A DNA stretch of 26,834 nucleotides, from contig JAFABA010000222.1 in NCBI GenBank assembly GCA_023426265.1, positions 1 through 26,834 on the forward strand, written 5' to 3'. Origin of the DNA: Bacillota bacterium (GTDB lineage Bacteria; Bacillota; Clostridia; Christensenellales; CAG-138). A program made the position numbers and the translations under genes. This document shows, piece after piece, positions 7,405 to 13,791 of this stretch. The notes under the pieces are model-generated. The model was given only the letters and a program-made list of their open reading frames with translations. It did not search any database and was not told the DNA's origin. The first letter of the stretch is position 1, and every line of letters starts with the position of its first letter.

Positions 7405-8520
7405 TTATTTTTCCTGCCGCTTCCACTCCGCGCCGCCGATGTATACGGCGTGGATGTTGAGCGAGCTGTCCAGCAGCACAAAATCCGCGCGCGCGCCGGG
7501 GGCTATGACGCCGATCTCTTTTTCCATGCCGATCGCTTTGGCGGGCACCATAGTCGCCGCGGCGACCGCCCGTTCCAATGAAATGCCGAATTCGACGGAA
7601 CGCCGGAGCCCCGTCATCAGGTTGATGCCCGAGCCCGCGATGGTACCGTCCGAAAGCGTGCACTTGCCGCCCTTTACATACACGGTCTGGCCGCCCAGGG
7701 AATATTCGCCGTCGGGCAGGCCCGCGCCGCGCATGGAATCACTGATGAGGCAGGCACGCTCAAAGAGCTTAAACACCGAGCGCACCATGGCCGGATGCAG
7801 ATGTATGCCGTCCACAATGACTTCCACATACGCGTTTTCATCCGCCGCCGCGCCCACAATGCCCGGCGCGCGGTGCAAAAACGGCTCCATGGCGTTGAAC
7901 AGGTGCGTGACCTCTGTGGCCCCGCTATGGAACGCTTCCAACGCAATATCATAATCCGCGGCGCTGTGCGCGAGCGAAACGCGGCAGAGCGCCGAAGCTT
8001 CTTTGATAAATTCCATCGCGCCCGGAAGCTCGGGAGCGATATCCACAATGCGCACAAGGGAGCCGGAGGCCTCGTTTAGCCGCCTGAGCAATCCAATATC
8101 CGGCGTGTGCAAGAATTCCGCCGCCTGCGCGCCCTTGCGCTTGGCGCTTAAGAATGGCCCTTCCAGCCGCACGCCGATCGCCCTTGCGCCGTGTTCGTTC
8201 TTGTATTCCCGTATGGTATGCATGGCGCCCGTGAGCGTTTCTTCATCAAGCGTCATTGTGGTGGGCAAAAACGAGGTGACGCCGTTGTCCGCGCAAAACG
8301 CCGCCATTTCCACAAGCGCCTTCGCGTTGCCATCCGATACGTCCTCCCCCATTGCCCCGTGGGTATGCAGGTCCACCAGGCCGGGGATGATCGTTAACCC
8401 TTCCGCATCCACACCTTCGCCCGCAAGTGCGCCTGTTTCTATAATACGCGCATCAAAGCGGACGTTGGTTTTTTGAAAGCTTCCGTCTGGCAGGAACGCC
8501 CGCGCATTTTTGATGAGCAT
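7405..8520 (-). CDS. nagA: N-acetylglucosamine-6-phosphate deacetylase
   Basis: NagA removes the acetyl group from GlcNAc-6-phosphate, feeding amino sugars from chitin or recycled peptidoglycan into glucosamine-6-phosphate. The protein is 371 residues, slightly short for the family. It shows the amidohydrolase metal motif DLHTHG, the metal-ligand Glu in LEGPFLSAKRKGAQ, the His pair in SLAHSAADYD and ATEVTHLFNAMEPFLHR, DGIHLHP, and the catalytic Asp in LISDSMRGAGLPDGEYSLGG. One deviation is Gln in KGAQ, where most NagA proteins have His. The ATG at 8520 has GGGGGG 8 nt upstream. galE precedes it on the same strand with a 116-bp gap. nagB is not in the window. Confidence 0.94.
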   Translation of the reverse strand: MLIKNARAFLPDGSFQKTNVRFDARIIETGALAGEGVDAEGLTIIPGLVDLHTHGAMGEDVSDGNAKALVEMAAFCADNGVTSFLPTTMTLDEETLTGAMHTIREYKNEHGARAIGVRLEGPFLSAKRKGAQAAEFLHTPDIGLLRRLNEASGSLVRIVDIAPELPGAMEFIKEASALCRVSLAHSAADYDIALEAFHSGATEVTHLFNAMEPFLHRAPGIVGAAADENAYVEVIVDGIHLHPAMVRSVFKLFERACLISDSMRGAGLPDGEYSLGGQTVYVKGGKCTLSDGTIAGSGINLMTGLRRSVEFGISLERAVAAATMVPAKAIGMEKEIGVIAPGARADFVLLDSSLNIHAVYIGGAEWKRQEK

Positions 8521-8551
8521 ATGGTTCGCCCCCCTGTTGTTTTTCCTGCTT

Positions 8552-8560
8552 ATTGTATCA
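8552..8560 (-). promoter_or_regulatory. Extended -10 promoter element upstream of nagA
   Basis: On the minus strand TGA directly precedes TACAAT (8557-8552), a good extended -10 element about 30 nt upstream of the nagA ATG. The -35 region (TTCATG) is weak. It lies in the galE-nagA gap and would allow nagA to be transcribed separately. Confidence 0.4.
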
Positions 8561-8636
8561 TCCGAAAAAGCCCGCATGAAACAGCCGCAGCGCATCCTGC
8601 CATCCTAAGGCATAAAACCCCAAGGAGCGGCAACGC

Positions 8637-9656
8637 TTATTCGATGCCGTAGCGCAGCCTGGCGTAACGCCAGCCGTCCTCGCACATTTGCTTGATATCC
8701 CGTTTGGCCTTCCAGCCATAGAGTTCTTCCGCCTTATCCGTATCCGCATAGCAGGAGGCGACGTCGCCCGGCCGCCTGCCTACGATCGTGTACGGAATGC
8801 TCCTTCCGCTCGCCTGCTCGAACGCGCGGACAAGCTCCAATACGCTTGTGCCGCTGCCGGTTCCCAGGTTCACCGCCTGCATGCCGGAGGATTGCAAAAC
8901 GTGCTCCAGCGCCGCGATATGCCCAAGGGCCAGGTCCATCACATGGATATAGTCCCTTACCCCCGTGCCGTCCGGCGTATCGTAATCGTTCCCGAATACG
9001 TTCAAATTGGGCCGTATGCCCGCCGCCACCTGCAGGATGTAGGGGAACAGGTTGTTGGGCGTATCGTTTGGGTCCTCGCCCAGCAAGCCGCTTTCATGCG
9101 CGCCAATGGGGTTGAAGTACCGCAGGTTCGCCACGCTCCACTCCGAGTCCGAAGCGCAGAGGTCCTCTAATATCCGCTCGATCATCACCTTGGTGCTGCC
9201 ATACGGATTAATGGCGGATGTGGGGTATCCTTCCCGGTAGGGAACGGGATTGCTCATGCCGTATACGGTGGCGGAAGAGGAGAATACCATCTTTTTGCAG
9301 CCCGCCTCCCGCATGGCGTGAAGAAGCGCGATCGTGCCGCTTACGTTGTTTTTGTAGTATTCAAGCGGCTTTTGAACGGACTCGCCCACCGCCTTCCACC
9401 CGGCAAAATGGATGACCGCCGCAATGCGCTCCTGGGAAAACACTTTGCGCATCGCCGCCGCATCCAGAATATCCGCTTCATAGAAGGCAAATTCCTGCCC
9501 GCCGAGCAGGCGGATACGCTCGAGCGCCTCGGGCTTGGCGTTGTGGAAATCGTCCAATATTACAATATCATACCCCGCCTGAAGCATCGTGACCGCCGTA
9601 TGGCTGCCGATATACCCTGCGCCGCCCGTGACCAGTATTTTTCCGTCCGCTTTCAT
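8637..9656 (-). CDS. galE: UDP-glucose 4-epimerase
   Basis: GalE interconverts UDP-glucose and UDP-galactose (some members also the N-acetyl forms) with tightly bound NAD. The 339-residue product has full family length. It has the Rossmann motif TGGAGYIGSH (residues 10-19), VIHFAGWKAVGESVQKPL, the catalytic SSSATVYG and NPYGSTKVMIE (the YxxxK pair), LRYFNPIGAH, GVRDYIHVMDLALGH and GRRPGDVASCYAD. The ATG at 9656 has GGAGG followed by a short AAGCGC spacer. Its leader holds two tandem 18-bp repeats. It is upstream of nagA on the same strand, consistent with a small sugar-nucleotide and amino-sugar cluster. Confidence 0.96.
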   Translation of the reverse strand: MKADGKILVTGGAGYIGSHTAVTMLQAGYDIVILDDFHNAKPEALERIRLLGGQEFAFYEADILDAAAMRKVFSQERIAAVIHFAGWKAVGESVQKPLEYYKNNVSGTIALLHAMREAGCKKMVFSSSATVYGMSNPVPYREGYPTSAINPYGSTKVMIERILEDLCASDSEWSVANLRYFNPIGAHESGLLGEDPNDTPNNLFPYILQVAAGIRPNLNVFGNDYDTPDGTGVRDYIHVMDLALGHIAALEHVLQSSGMQAVNLGTGSGTSVLELVRAFEQASGRSIPYTIVGRRPGDVASCYADTDKAEELYGWKAKRDIKQMCEDGWRYARLRYGIE

Positions 9657-9666
9657 GCGCTTCCTC

Positions 9667-9702
9667 CGATAATCCTATTTCATTCGATAATCCTATTTTA
9701 TT
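9667..9702. repeat. Two tandem 18-bp repeats in the galE leader
   Basis: The 18-bp unit starting CGATAATCCTATTT occurs at 9667-9684 and again at 9685-9702, with one base difference. The copy nearer galE abuts its GGAGG ribosome binding site. Confidence 0.85.
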
Positions 9703-9714
9703 GCTTTCATACAA

Positions 9715-9743
9715 AGTTTACCTGTTAACAGCAGGATGCGCAA
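9715..9743 (-). promoter_or_regulatory. Probable promoter of galE
   Basis: On the minus strand TTGCGC (9743-9738), a 17-nt spacer and TAAACT (9720-9715). The spacer contains the 10-bp palindrome CTGTTAACAG (9722-9731), a possible operator. Confidence 0.45.
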
Positions 9744-9792
9744 TAGAAATCATCCCGGTCACTCCCTGCCGATATTCCCATGCCGTATATAG

Positions 9793-9820
9793 TTGACAGG
9801 ACAAAAAAACATGCTAAAGT
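9793..9820 (+). promoter_or_regulatory. Promoter of the Mrp-family gene
   Basis: A perfect TTGACA (9793-9798), a 16-nt spacer ending in TGC and TAAAGT (9815-9820), that is, a -35 box with an extended -10. The leader to the ATG is about 75 nt. The promoter upstream of the EFR1 gene at 20120-20147 has the same spacing and the same ATGCTAAAGT block. Confidence 0.65.
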
Positions 9821-9903
9821 GGGTTTACATGCGCGGCAAATTCGCGCCAACATAGAATGGTATGGCGCACGGCGCGTGTTAAGTTAAGAAGGAGGCTTCT
9901 TTT

Positions 9904-10746
9904 ATGAGCAGCAACTGCACACAGGATTGTTCCGGCTGCAGCAAGGATTGCAGTGACCGTAAAAAATCCTTTGCCGAGTTTCAGGAGAAACCGCACGAAT
10001 TGAGCCATATCCGCCATATCATCGGCGTGGTCAGCGGGAAAGGCGGCGTGGGAAAATCCCTTGTGACTTCCCTGCTCGCTGTCTTGACGCAGCGAGCGGG
10101 CTTAAAGACCGCAATATTGGATGCGGACATCACCGGCCCTTCCATCCCCCAGGTATTCGGGCTGCACGAAAAAGCGACCGCGAGCGAGGAAGGCATGTAC
10201 CCCGCCGTCACCAAGACGGGCATACGCGCCATGTCCGTGAACCTGCTGCTGCCCAATGAGACCGACCCGGTCGTATGGCGCGGTCCCATCATTGCGGGCA
10301 CCGTCAAGCAGTTCTGGACGGACGTCGTCTGGGGGGATGTGGACGTCATGTTCATCGATATGCCGCCCGGTACCGGCGACGTGCCGCTTACGGTGTTCCA
10401 GGCCATTCCGGTGGACGGCATCGTGATTGTGACCTCGCCGCAGCAGCTGGTGGGCATGATCGTGGAGAAGGCCGCCAACATGGCGCATATGATGCAGGTG
10501 CCGGTGCTGGCCTTAGTGGAAAATATGAGTTACGTAAAGTGTCCGGACTGCGGAAAGGAGATTTCCGTGTTCGGGGAAAGCCGCATTGAGGAGCTTTCAA
10601 AAAAACACAGCATTCCGCACACCGCGCGCCTGCCCATAGACCCCAAGCTTGCCGCGGCTTGCGATACCGGCATGATCGAGCTGTTTGATGGAAACTGGCT
10701 CGACAGCCTCGCGAAAGTGATCGCGACGGATGCGCTGGCGAAATAA
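9904..10746 (+). CDS. Mrp/NBP35-family Fe-S cluster carrier ATPase
   Basis: Cytoplasmic P-loop ATPase of the Mrp/NBP35/ApbC family, thought to bind and hand over [4Fe-4S] clusters to apoproteins. The 280-residue protein starts with a Cys-rich tail: Cys5, 9, 12 and 16 in C-x3-C-x2-C-x3-C spacing. A deviant Walker A, SGKGGVGKS, lies at residues 44-52. Further blocks are ILDADITGPSIPQVFG, VVWRGPIIAGTVKQF, VMFIDMPPGTGDVPLTVFQ and ENMSYVKCPDCGKE. The last carries the CPDC pair that binds the bridging cluster. AAGGAGG stands 8 nt before the ATG. The gene is single, followed by hairpins and a terminator shared with trxA. Anaerobic Clostridia often carry several such paralogues. Confidence 0.93.
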   Translation: MSSNCTQDCSGCSKDCSDRKKSFAEFQEKPHELSHIRHIIGVVSGKGGVGKSLVTSLLAVLTQRAGLKTAILDADITGPSIPQVFGLHEKATASEEGMYPAVTKTGIRAMSVNLLLPNETDPVVWRGPIIAGTVKQFWTDVVWGDVDVMFIDMPPGTGDVPLTVFQAIPVDGIVIVTSPQQLVGMIVEKAANMAHMMQVPVLALVENMSYVKCPDCGKEISVFGESRIEELSKKHSIPHTARLPIDPKLAAACDTGMIELFDGNWLDSLAKVIATDALAK

Positions 10747-10751
10747 GAACG

Positions 10752-10800
10752 TTGAGGGCTCTGCCCTCAATCTCCCGCTTAGGGCCGTAACGGCCCTAAG
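10752..10800. repeat. Two adjacent perfect hairpins downstream of the Mrp gene
   Basis: TTGAGGGC-TCT-GCCCTCAA (10752-10770, 8-bp stem) and CTTAGGGCCG-TAA-CGGCCCTAAG (10778-10800, 10-bp stem), each with a 3-nt loop. There is no T run, so they look like a small REP-type palindromic unit or an RNA 3' end stabiliser rather than a terminator. Confidence 0.6.
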
Positions 10801-10816
10801 AACCCAAATAGCCTAA

Positions 10817-10849
10817 AGCAAAAACCGCCCGATCTGGGCGGCTTTTGCT
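10817..10849. terminator. Bidirectional intrinsic terminator between the Mrp gene and trxA
   Basis: AGCAAAAACCGCCC (10817-10830) pairs with GGGCGGCTTTTGCT (10836-10849) with a single mismatch and a 5-nt loop. There are T tracts on both strands after the GC-rich core. It lies between convergent genes and can stop both. Confidence 0.8.
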
Positions 10850-10874
10850 TAGGGGGCTATTCTATGAACCGATT

Positions 10875-10904
10875 CGGATGCATTGATGGCGGGGGATGCA
10901 TCCG
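10875..10904. repeat. 9-bp perfect inverted repeat at the 3' side of trxA
   Basis: CGGATGCAT (10875-10883) and ATGCATCCG (10896-10904) form a hairpin with a 12-nt loop, 10 bp beyond the trxA stop. No T run follows on the minus strand, so it is a likely mRNA 3' stabilising stem or part of the downstream terminator region. Confidence 0.5.
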
Positions 10905-10913
10905 TACTTCTCT

Positions 10914-11255
10914 TTATGCTTCCTGCGCCTGTTCGTCATCCTGTTCTTCCAGCATGCTGAGGATAGCCTGCTTGGGCCGGACGCCGACGGATTTTGAGAC
11001 GGGCCGCCCATCCCGGAACAGCATGAGGGTCGGAATACTCATCACGCCAAACTGCGCCGCAAGCTGCGGCTCGTCGTCCACGTTGATTTTGGCAACCTTG
11101 AGCGCTCCCTCCTTTTCCTGTGCGATCTGATCCACCACAGGGGTAAGCATGCGGCAGGGGCCGCACCATGAAGCCCAAAAGTCTACCAGCACGGGCGTCG
11201 CGGAATCCAACACCTCGGTTTTAAAGTTATTCTGCGTAATTGTAAGGCCAGACAT
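10914..11255 (-). CDS. trxA: Thioredoxin
   Basis: A small dithiol-disulphide oxidoreductase of 113 residues. The active site WCGPC is at residues 30-34, inside VLVDFWASWCGPCRMLTP. The cis-Pro loop is MSIPT in FGVMSIPTLMLFRDG, and KINVDDEP also fits thioredoxin. It has an acidic C-terminal extension (EEQDDEQAQEA) not present in short thioredoxins. The ATG at 11255 has GGAGG 8 nt upstream. The gene lies downstream of the Crp/Fnr regulator on the same strand, separated by 88 bp. That gap has an ACGGT-N3-ACCGT repeat which may bind the regulator. No thioredoxin reductase is next to it. Confidence 0.96.
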   Translation of the reverse strand: MSGLTITQNNFKTEVLDSATPVLVDFWASWCGPCRMLTPVVDQIAQEKEGALKVAKINVDDEPQLAAQFGVMSIPTLMLFRDGRPVSKSVGVRPKQAILSMLEEQDDEQAQEA

Positions 11256-11307
11256 CGTCTCATCCTCCGTTTGAAATTTCTGTTGTTTTAATAATAAACA
11301 AAACGGA

Positions 11308-11320
11308 ACGGTTCTACCGT
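11308..11320. promoter_or_regulatory. Possible operator between the Crp/Fnr gene and trxA
   Basis: ACGGT-TCT-ACCGT is a perfect 5-bp inverted repeat. An imperfect GTGAC-AAT-GTTAC dyad follows at 11320-11332, vaguely like Crp/Fnr half-sites. The location fits control of trxA by its neighbour, but the motif is short. Confidence 0.25.
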
Positions 11321-11343
11321 GACAATGTTACAAAACCATATGA

Positions 11344-12015
11344 TTATTTCAACAAAGCCGTGAGCTTTTTGCGGTCAATCAGCGCAATCCCGCCGCGGGA
11401 AAGCCGGACAACGCCTTCGTCCTGAAAATATTTGAGCATGCGGGTCACCACCTCCCGCGCGGTACCCAGGTGATGCGCGATGCGCTCATGGGTGATGGAA
11501 AGCGTATCCCCGCCCTCTATGCCGCTTTCCTCCAGTAAAAACGCGGCAAGCCGAGCGTCGACGCTTTTAAAAAGCACGGCGTCCAGCAACCACATGACAT
11601 CCGAAAGCCGGGAGGCTAAAAGCTCGTTGGTGTAATTGGCGACAATCAGCGAGGACTTCATCAGCTCCTGATAGATGTTGACCGGCAGCACCCACAGCCG
11701 CGTTTCCCGCTCCGCTTCCAGCCAGATATCAAACTGTATGCCGTTTAACAGGCAGGATGCCGAAAACAGGCACATATCCCGCTCAAACAGCCGGTAGAGC
11801 GTGACCTCCTTGCCTTCGTCCGAAAGTATATACGCGCGAAGCTGCCCTGTTTGCACCAAGAACAGGCCCACGCAGTCCACGGAGCCGTTTTGCAATATGG
11901 TGCCCTGCGGCACCACGCGCTCCGTCGCGGCACGCTCCAAAAGCGCGCGGTCCTTCTCGGCCATATCGTTCCATACGGGAAACAGGGCGCCCAGGCTGCT
12001 TTTCGTACCCGTCAT
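11344..12015 (-). CDS. Crp/Fnr-family transcriptional regulator
   Basis: A 223-residue DNA-binding regulator. The N-terminal cyclic-nucleotide-binding fold covers residues 15-125 or so (VPQGTILQNGSVDCVGLFLVQTGQLRAY, then SDEGKEVTLYRLFERDMCLFSASCLL). After a dimer helix comes a C-terminal winged helix-turn-helix with ITHERIAHHLGTAREVVTRMLKYFQDEGVV. The helix-turn-helix matches the Crp recognition pattern. No N-terminal Cys cluster of classical Fnr is present, although Cys residues occur at the C-strand (MCLFSASCLL), where some family members sense redox. The ATG at 12015 is preferred because AAAGG is 9 nt upstream; GTG 12021 is too close. A neighbouring thioredoxin gene hints at a redox role, which is inference. 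Confidence 0.9.
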   Translation of the reverse strand: MTGTKSSLGALFPVWNDMAEKDRALLERAATERVVPQGTILQNGSVDCVGLFLVQTGQLRAYILSDEGKEVTLYRLFERDMCLFSASCLLNGIQFDIWLEAERETRLWVLPVNIYQELMKSSLIVANYTNELLASRLSDVMWLLDAVLFKSVDARLAAFLLEESGIEGGDTLSITHERIAHHLGTAREVVTRMLKYFQDEGVVRLSRGGIALIDRKKLTALLK

Positions 12016-12051
12016 GTCCACCGGCCTTTCTTTATTGAATGGGTCAATCTC

Positions 12052-12080
12052 ATCTTATATGCGGGGGAATACCCTGTCAA
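12052..12080 (-). promoter_or_regulatory. Promoter of the Crp/Fnr gene
   Basis: On the minus strand a perfect TTGACA (12080-12075), a 17-nt spacer and TAAGAT (12057-12052), upstream of the ATG at 12015. Confidence 0.65.
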
Positions 12081-12096
12081 TGCGTGGAAAATACCG

Positions 12097-12125
12097 TTGC
12101 ATGAGAATTCATACTTTCGTATACT
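12097..12125 (+). promoter_or_regulatory. Promoter of the leader ORF and MFS transporter gene
   Basis: TTGCAT (12097-12102), a 17-nt spacer and TATACT (12120-12125). Transcription would start near 12132, immediately before the ribosome binding site of the 30-codon leader ORF and about 170 nt before the transporter ATG. Confidence 0.65.
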
Positions 12126-12145
12126 GTTTTAACAGGAGCAGCAAA

Positions 12146-12238
12146 ATGGAGTTCCCGCTATGCCACAGCGGCCGGCATAGCTGCCTAAAAGGAGACTCTT
12201 CATCATGCGCAGTCCCATTTAAGTACAACAATTTTTGA
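12146..12238 (+). CDS. Candidate 30-residue leader peptide upstream of the MFS gene
   Basis: A short ORF with its own AGGAG site, 7 nt before the ATG, located right after the predicted transcription start. The peptide begins MEFPLCHSGRHSC and ends CAVPFKYNNF, with Cys at 6, 13 and 21. I do not recognise it. A hairpin (12157-12181) lies inside the ORF. Its stop codon sits just inside a second, nested hairpin (12223-12280) that precedes the transporter. A mini-ORF of five codons (12205-12222, AAAAGGAGA upstream) is nested in another frame. The layout suggests a regulatory leader; alternatively it could encode a small secreted or modified peptide exported by the transporter. There is no processing enzyme nearby to support the latter. 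Confidence 0.45.
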   Translation: MEFPLCHSGRHSCLKGDSSSCAVPFKYNNF

Positions 12239-12280
12239 TCAAGCGCGGCTTAAAGGCAGCGGCGCTTATTTCTGTTGTAC
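12157..12280 (+). promoter_or_regulatory. Structured leader with alternative hairpins before the MFS gene
   Basis: Hairpin A is GCTATGCC (12157-12164) with GGCATAGC (12174-12181). Hairpin B is GTACAACA (12223-12230) with TGTTGTAC (12273-12280), enclosing AAGCGC (12241-12246) with GCGCTT (12262-12267). GCTGCCT (12180-12186) can instead pair with AGGCAGC (12254-12260), which competes with both. There is no U run after hairpin B, so any control would be at translation or by another route rather than simple termination. Confidence 0.45.
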
Positions 12281-12304
12281 AAAATAAAGAAAAGGGACAT
12301 TGCC

Positions 12305-13456
12305 ATGAATAGAAAACGAAATATCCGGCTGATGTATGCTGTCGCTTTGCTCCAGGGCATGGTGTTTTACGCGCCGGTCGCGACGCTCTACCGGCAAGCG
12401 CAGGGCGTTTCCCTGTTTGAGATCACGCTGATCGAGAGCGTTTCGTTCTTTTTTATGATCGCGCTCGAAATCCCGTGGGGTGTTGTCACAGACCGCTTTG
12501 GCTATAAAAAAACGCTGATCATCTGCAATATCGTCTATTTTGTCTCCAAGCTTGTTTTTTGGAAGGCCACCGGCTTTCTCTGGTTCCTATCCGAAAGGCT
12601 GCTGCTTTCGGTTGTGTTTTCCGGCCTTTCCGGATGCGATACCGCCTACCTGTTCGTACTCGGGAAAGGGCAGAACAACCACAGGCTTTTCGGTATGTAT
12701 TCCGCCATGAGCACCGTCGGAATCCTTTTCGCTTCCGCTGTGTTTTCTCTGTTCATAAAGGATCATTATTCGCTGGGCGGGTTCTTAACAGCGGTATCGT
12801 ACGGCGTTTCCATGCTGCTTTCGCTGCTGCTGCAGGATATCCGGCCGGAAGAAACGCCGCGCGCGGGATTTTTAACACGTGCTCGGGAGACCATGCTGGC
12901 GCTCAAACAGCAAGCACATTTTTTGTTGTTTCTGTTCGCCGCGACGCTGCTTATTCAGACCAACCAGACCATCACCGTATTTTTCAGCCAGCCCCAATAT
13001 GTCCGGTCCAGTATCGTGCCCGAACACATGGGATATCTTTATATCCTCGTAACCATGGCGGGACTCTTTTCCACTAAAACCGAAGCGCTTACCCGCCGGA
13101 TTGGGGAAAGCGCCACAACGAAGCTGCTGTTTATATTGGCGGGTACCGCCTGTGCTGTTGGAGCGCTGACTGAGACGCCGCTGTTGTCAATCGCCTCCAT
13201 ACTGCTCATAAGGCTTTGTTCCTCCCTGTTCGAGCCCATCCATATGGCCAGGCAAAACCTTCAGGTTACAACAAGTAACCGCGCGACGATGCTCTCCGTT
13301 TATTCGAGCATGATGAACATAGGCGCCATATTCACCAACATGTTGTTTGGCAGGGCGGCGGAAATTCATATCGCCTACGCGTTTGCGTTGGGTGCTTTGT
13401 TTTGCCTGCTTGGCCTGACGCTTTACGCGGTGTGGAAAAAGCGGGCGGATACTTGA
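12305..13456 (+). CDS. Major facilitator superfamily transporter (efflux type)
   Basis: A 383-residue membrane protein with about 12 hydrophobic segments. The first half contains an MFS motif A-like loop, IPWGVVTDRFGYKKTLI, between segments 2 and 3, and SERLLLSVVFSGLSGCDTAYLF. The second half includes TRRIGESATTKLLFILAGTACAVGALT and RATMLSVYSSMMNIGAIFTNMLFGRAAE. Such proteins are secondary transporters driven by proton gradients; many short ones in Clostridia are annotated as drug exporters, and the substrate cannot be read here. The ATG at 12305 is supported by AAAGGG 8 nt upstream; an in-frame TTG at 12275 lies inside a hairpin and lacks a site. The long structured leader is consistent with inducible expression, as in resistance genes. 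Confidence 0.88.
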   Translation: MNRKRNIRLMYAVALLQGMVFYAPVATLYRQAQGVSLFEITLIESVSFFFMIALEIPWGVVTDRFGYKKTLIICNIVYFVSKLVFWKATGFLWFLSERLLLSVVFSGLSGCDTAYLFVLGKGQNNHRLFGMYSAMSTVGILFASAVFSLFIKDHYSLGGFLTAVSYGVSMLLSLLLQDIRPEETPRAGFLTRARETMLALKQQAHFLLFLFAATLLIQTNQTITVFFSQPQYVRSSIVPEHMGYLYILVTMAGLFSTKTEALTRRIGESATTKLLFILAGTACAVGALTETPLLSIASILLIRLCSSLFEPIHMARQNLQVTTSNRATMLSVYSSMMNIGAIFTNMLFGRAAEIHIAYAFALGALFCLLGLTLYAVWKKRADT

Positions 13457-13474
13457 GGCCTTTCCCCGAATATA

Positions 13475-13765
13475 GCAACAGTGGGCCCAAATGGGCCACT
13501 CAGGCTGTCGATAACCCCCTTGGGGATTCGGGGGCCGCGGCCCTCGGAGGCTTCCAACCGTCGCCAGCGACATGTGCGGTGGCAGCGGAAACCCTTGCAC
13601 CGCAAGGCTTTCCTTGCAGGAACAACCGGTCCTCGGCGGGAGACGCCTCGGACACTAGGCCTGCGGGCCGTCGCCGTCACCGTAAGGGCACAGGTTGTCC
13701 CTGTAATTCTCGAAAAAGTGCCTTCGGCACTTTTTCGACAGCGCAACAGCGGACCCAAATGGGCC
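13475..13765. repeat. Structured intergenic element bounded by 23-bp direct repeats
   Basis: This fills the 335-bp gap between the MFS gene and hsp20. GCAACAGTGGGCCCAAATGG... at 13475-13497 recurs at 13743-13765 with two changes. Just inside them are inverted 8-mers, GCTGTCGA (13504-13511) and TCGACAGC (13735-13742). The interior is GC-rich and dense in short hairpins, such as CCTTGC-ACC-GCAAGG and TTCCT-TGC-AGGAA near 13593-13622. No convincing gene is present: an open frame on the minus strand at 13423-13758 is low-complexity in Arg/Pro/Gly and has no ribosome binding site. It may be a mobile intergenic repeat unit or a structured RNA. Confidence 0.5.
13711..13737. terminator. 12-bp perfect hairpin with T/A-rich arms, bidirectional terminator type
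   Basis: CGAAAAAGTGCC-TTC-GGCACTTTTTCG has a 12-bp stem, a 3-nt loop and T5 in the distal arm on both strands. It lies between the convergent MFS and hsp20 genes. Confidence 0.6.
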
Positions 13766-13774
13766 CGCTGTTGC
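13743..13774. terminator. 10-bp perfect hairpin just past hsp20
   Basis: GCAACAGCGG (13743-13752) pairs with CCGCTGTTGC (13765-13774), with a further CCC/GGG pair inside. It lies 17 bp beyond the hsp20 stop on the minus strand. It has no T run of its own, so it may act together with the 13711-13737 hairpin. Confidence 0.45.
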
Positions 13775-13791
13775 TGATCAGAGAGGGAACA

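Noticed and set aside
13498..13742. SRP RNA, tmRNA or RNase P RNA in the structured gap
   Set aside because: None of the conserved cores of these RNAs could be found on either strand.
13423..13758. A 111-codon open frame on the minus strand in the MFS-hsp20 gap
   Set aside because: It is Arg/Pro/Gly-rich, spans hairpins and direct repeats, and lacks a ribosome binding site; typical of spurious calls in GC-rich repeats.
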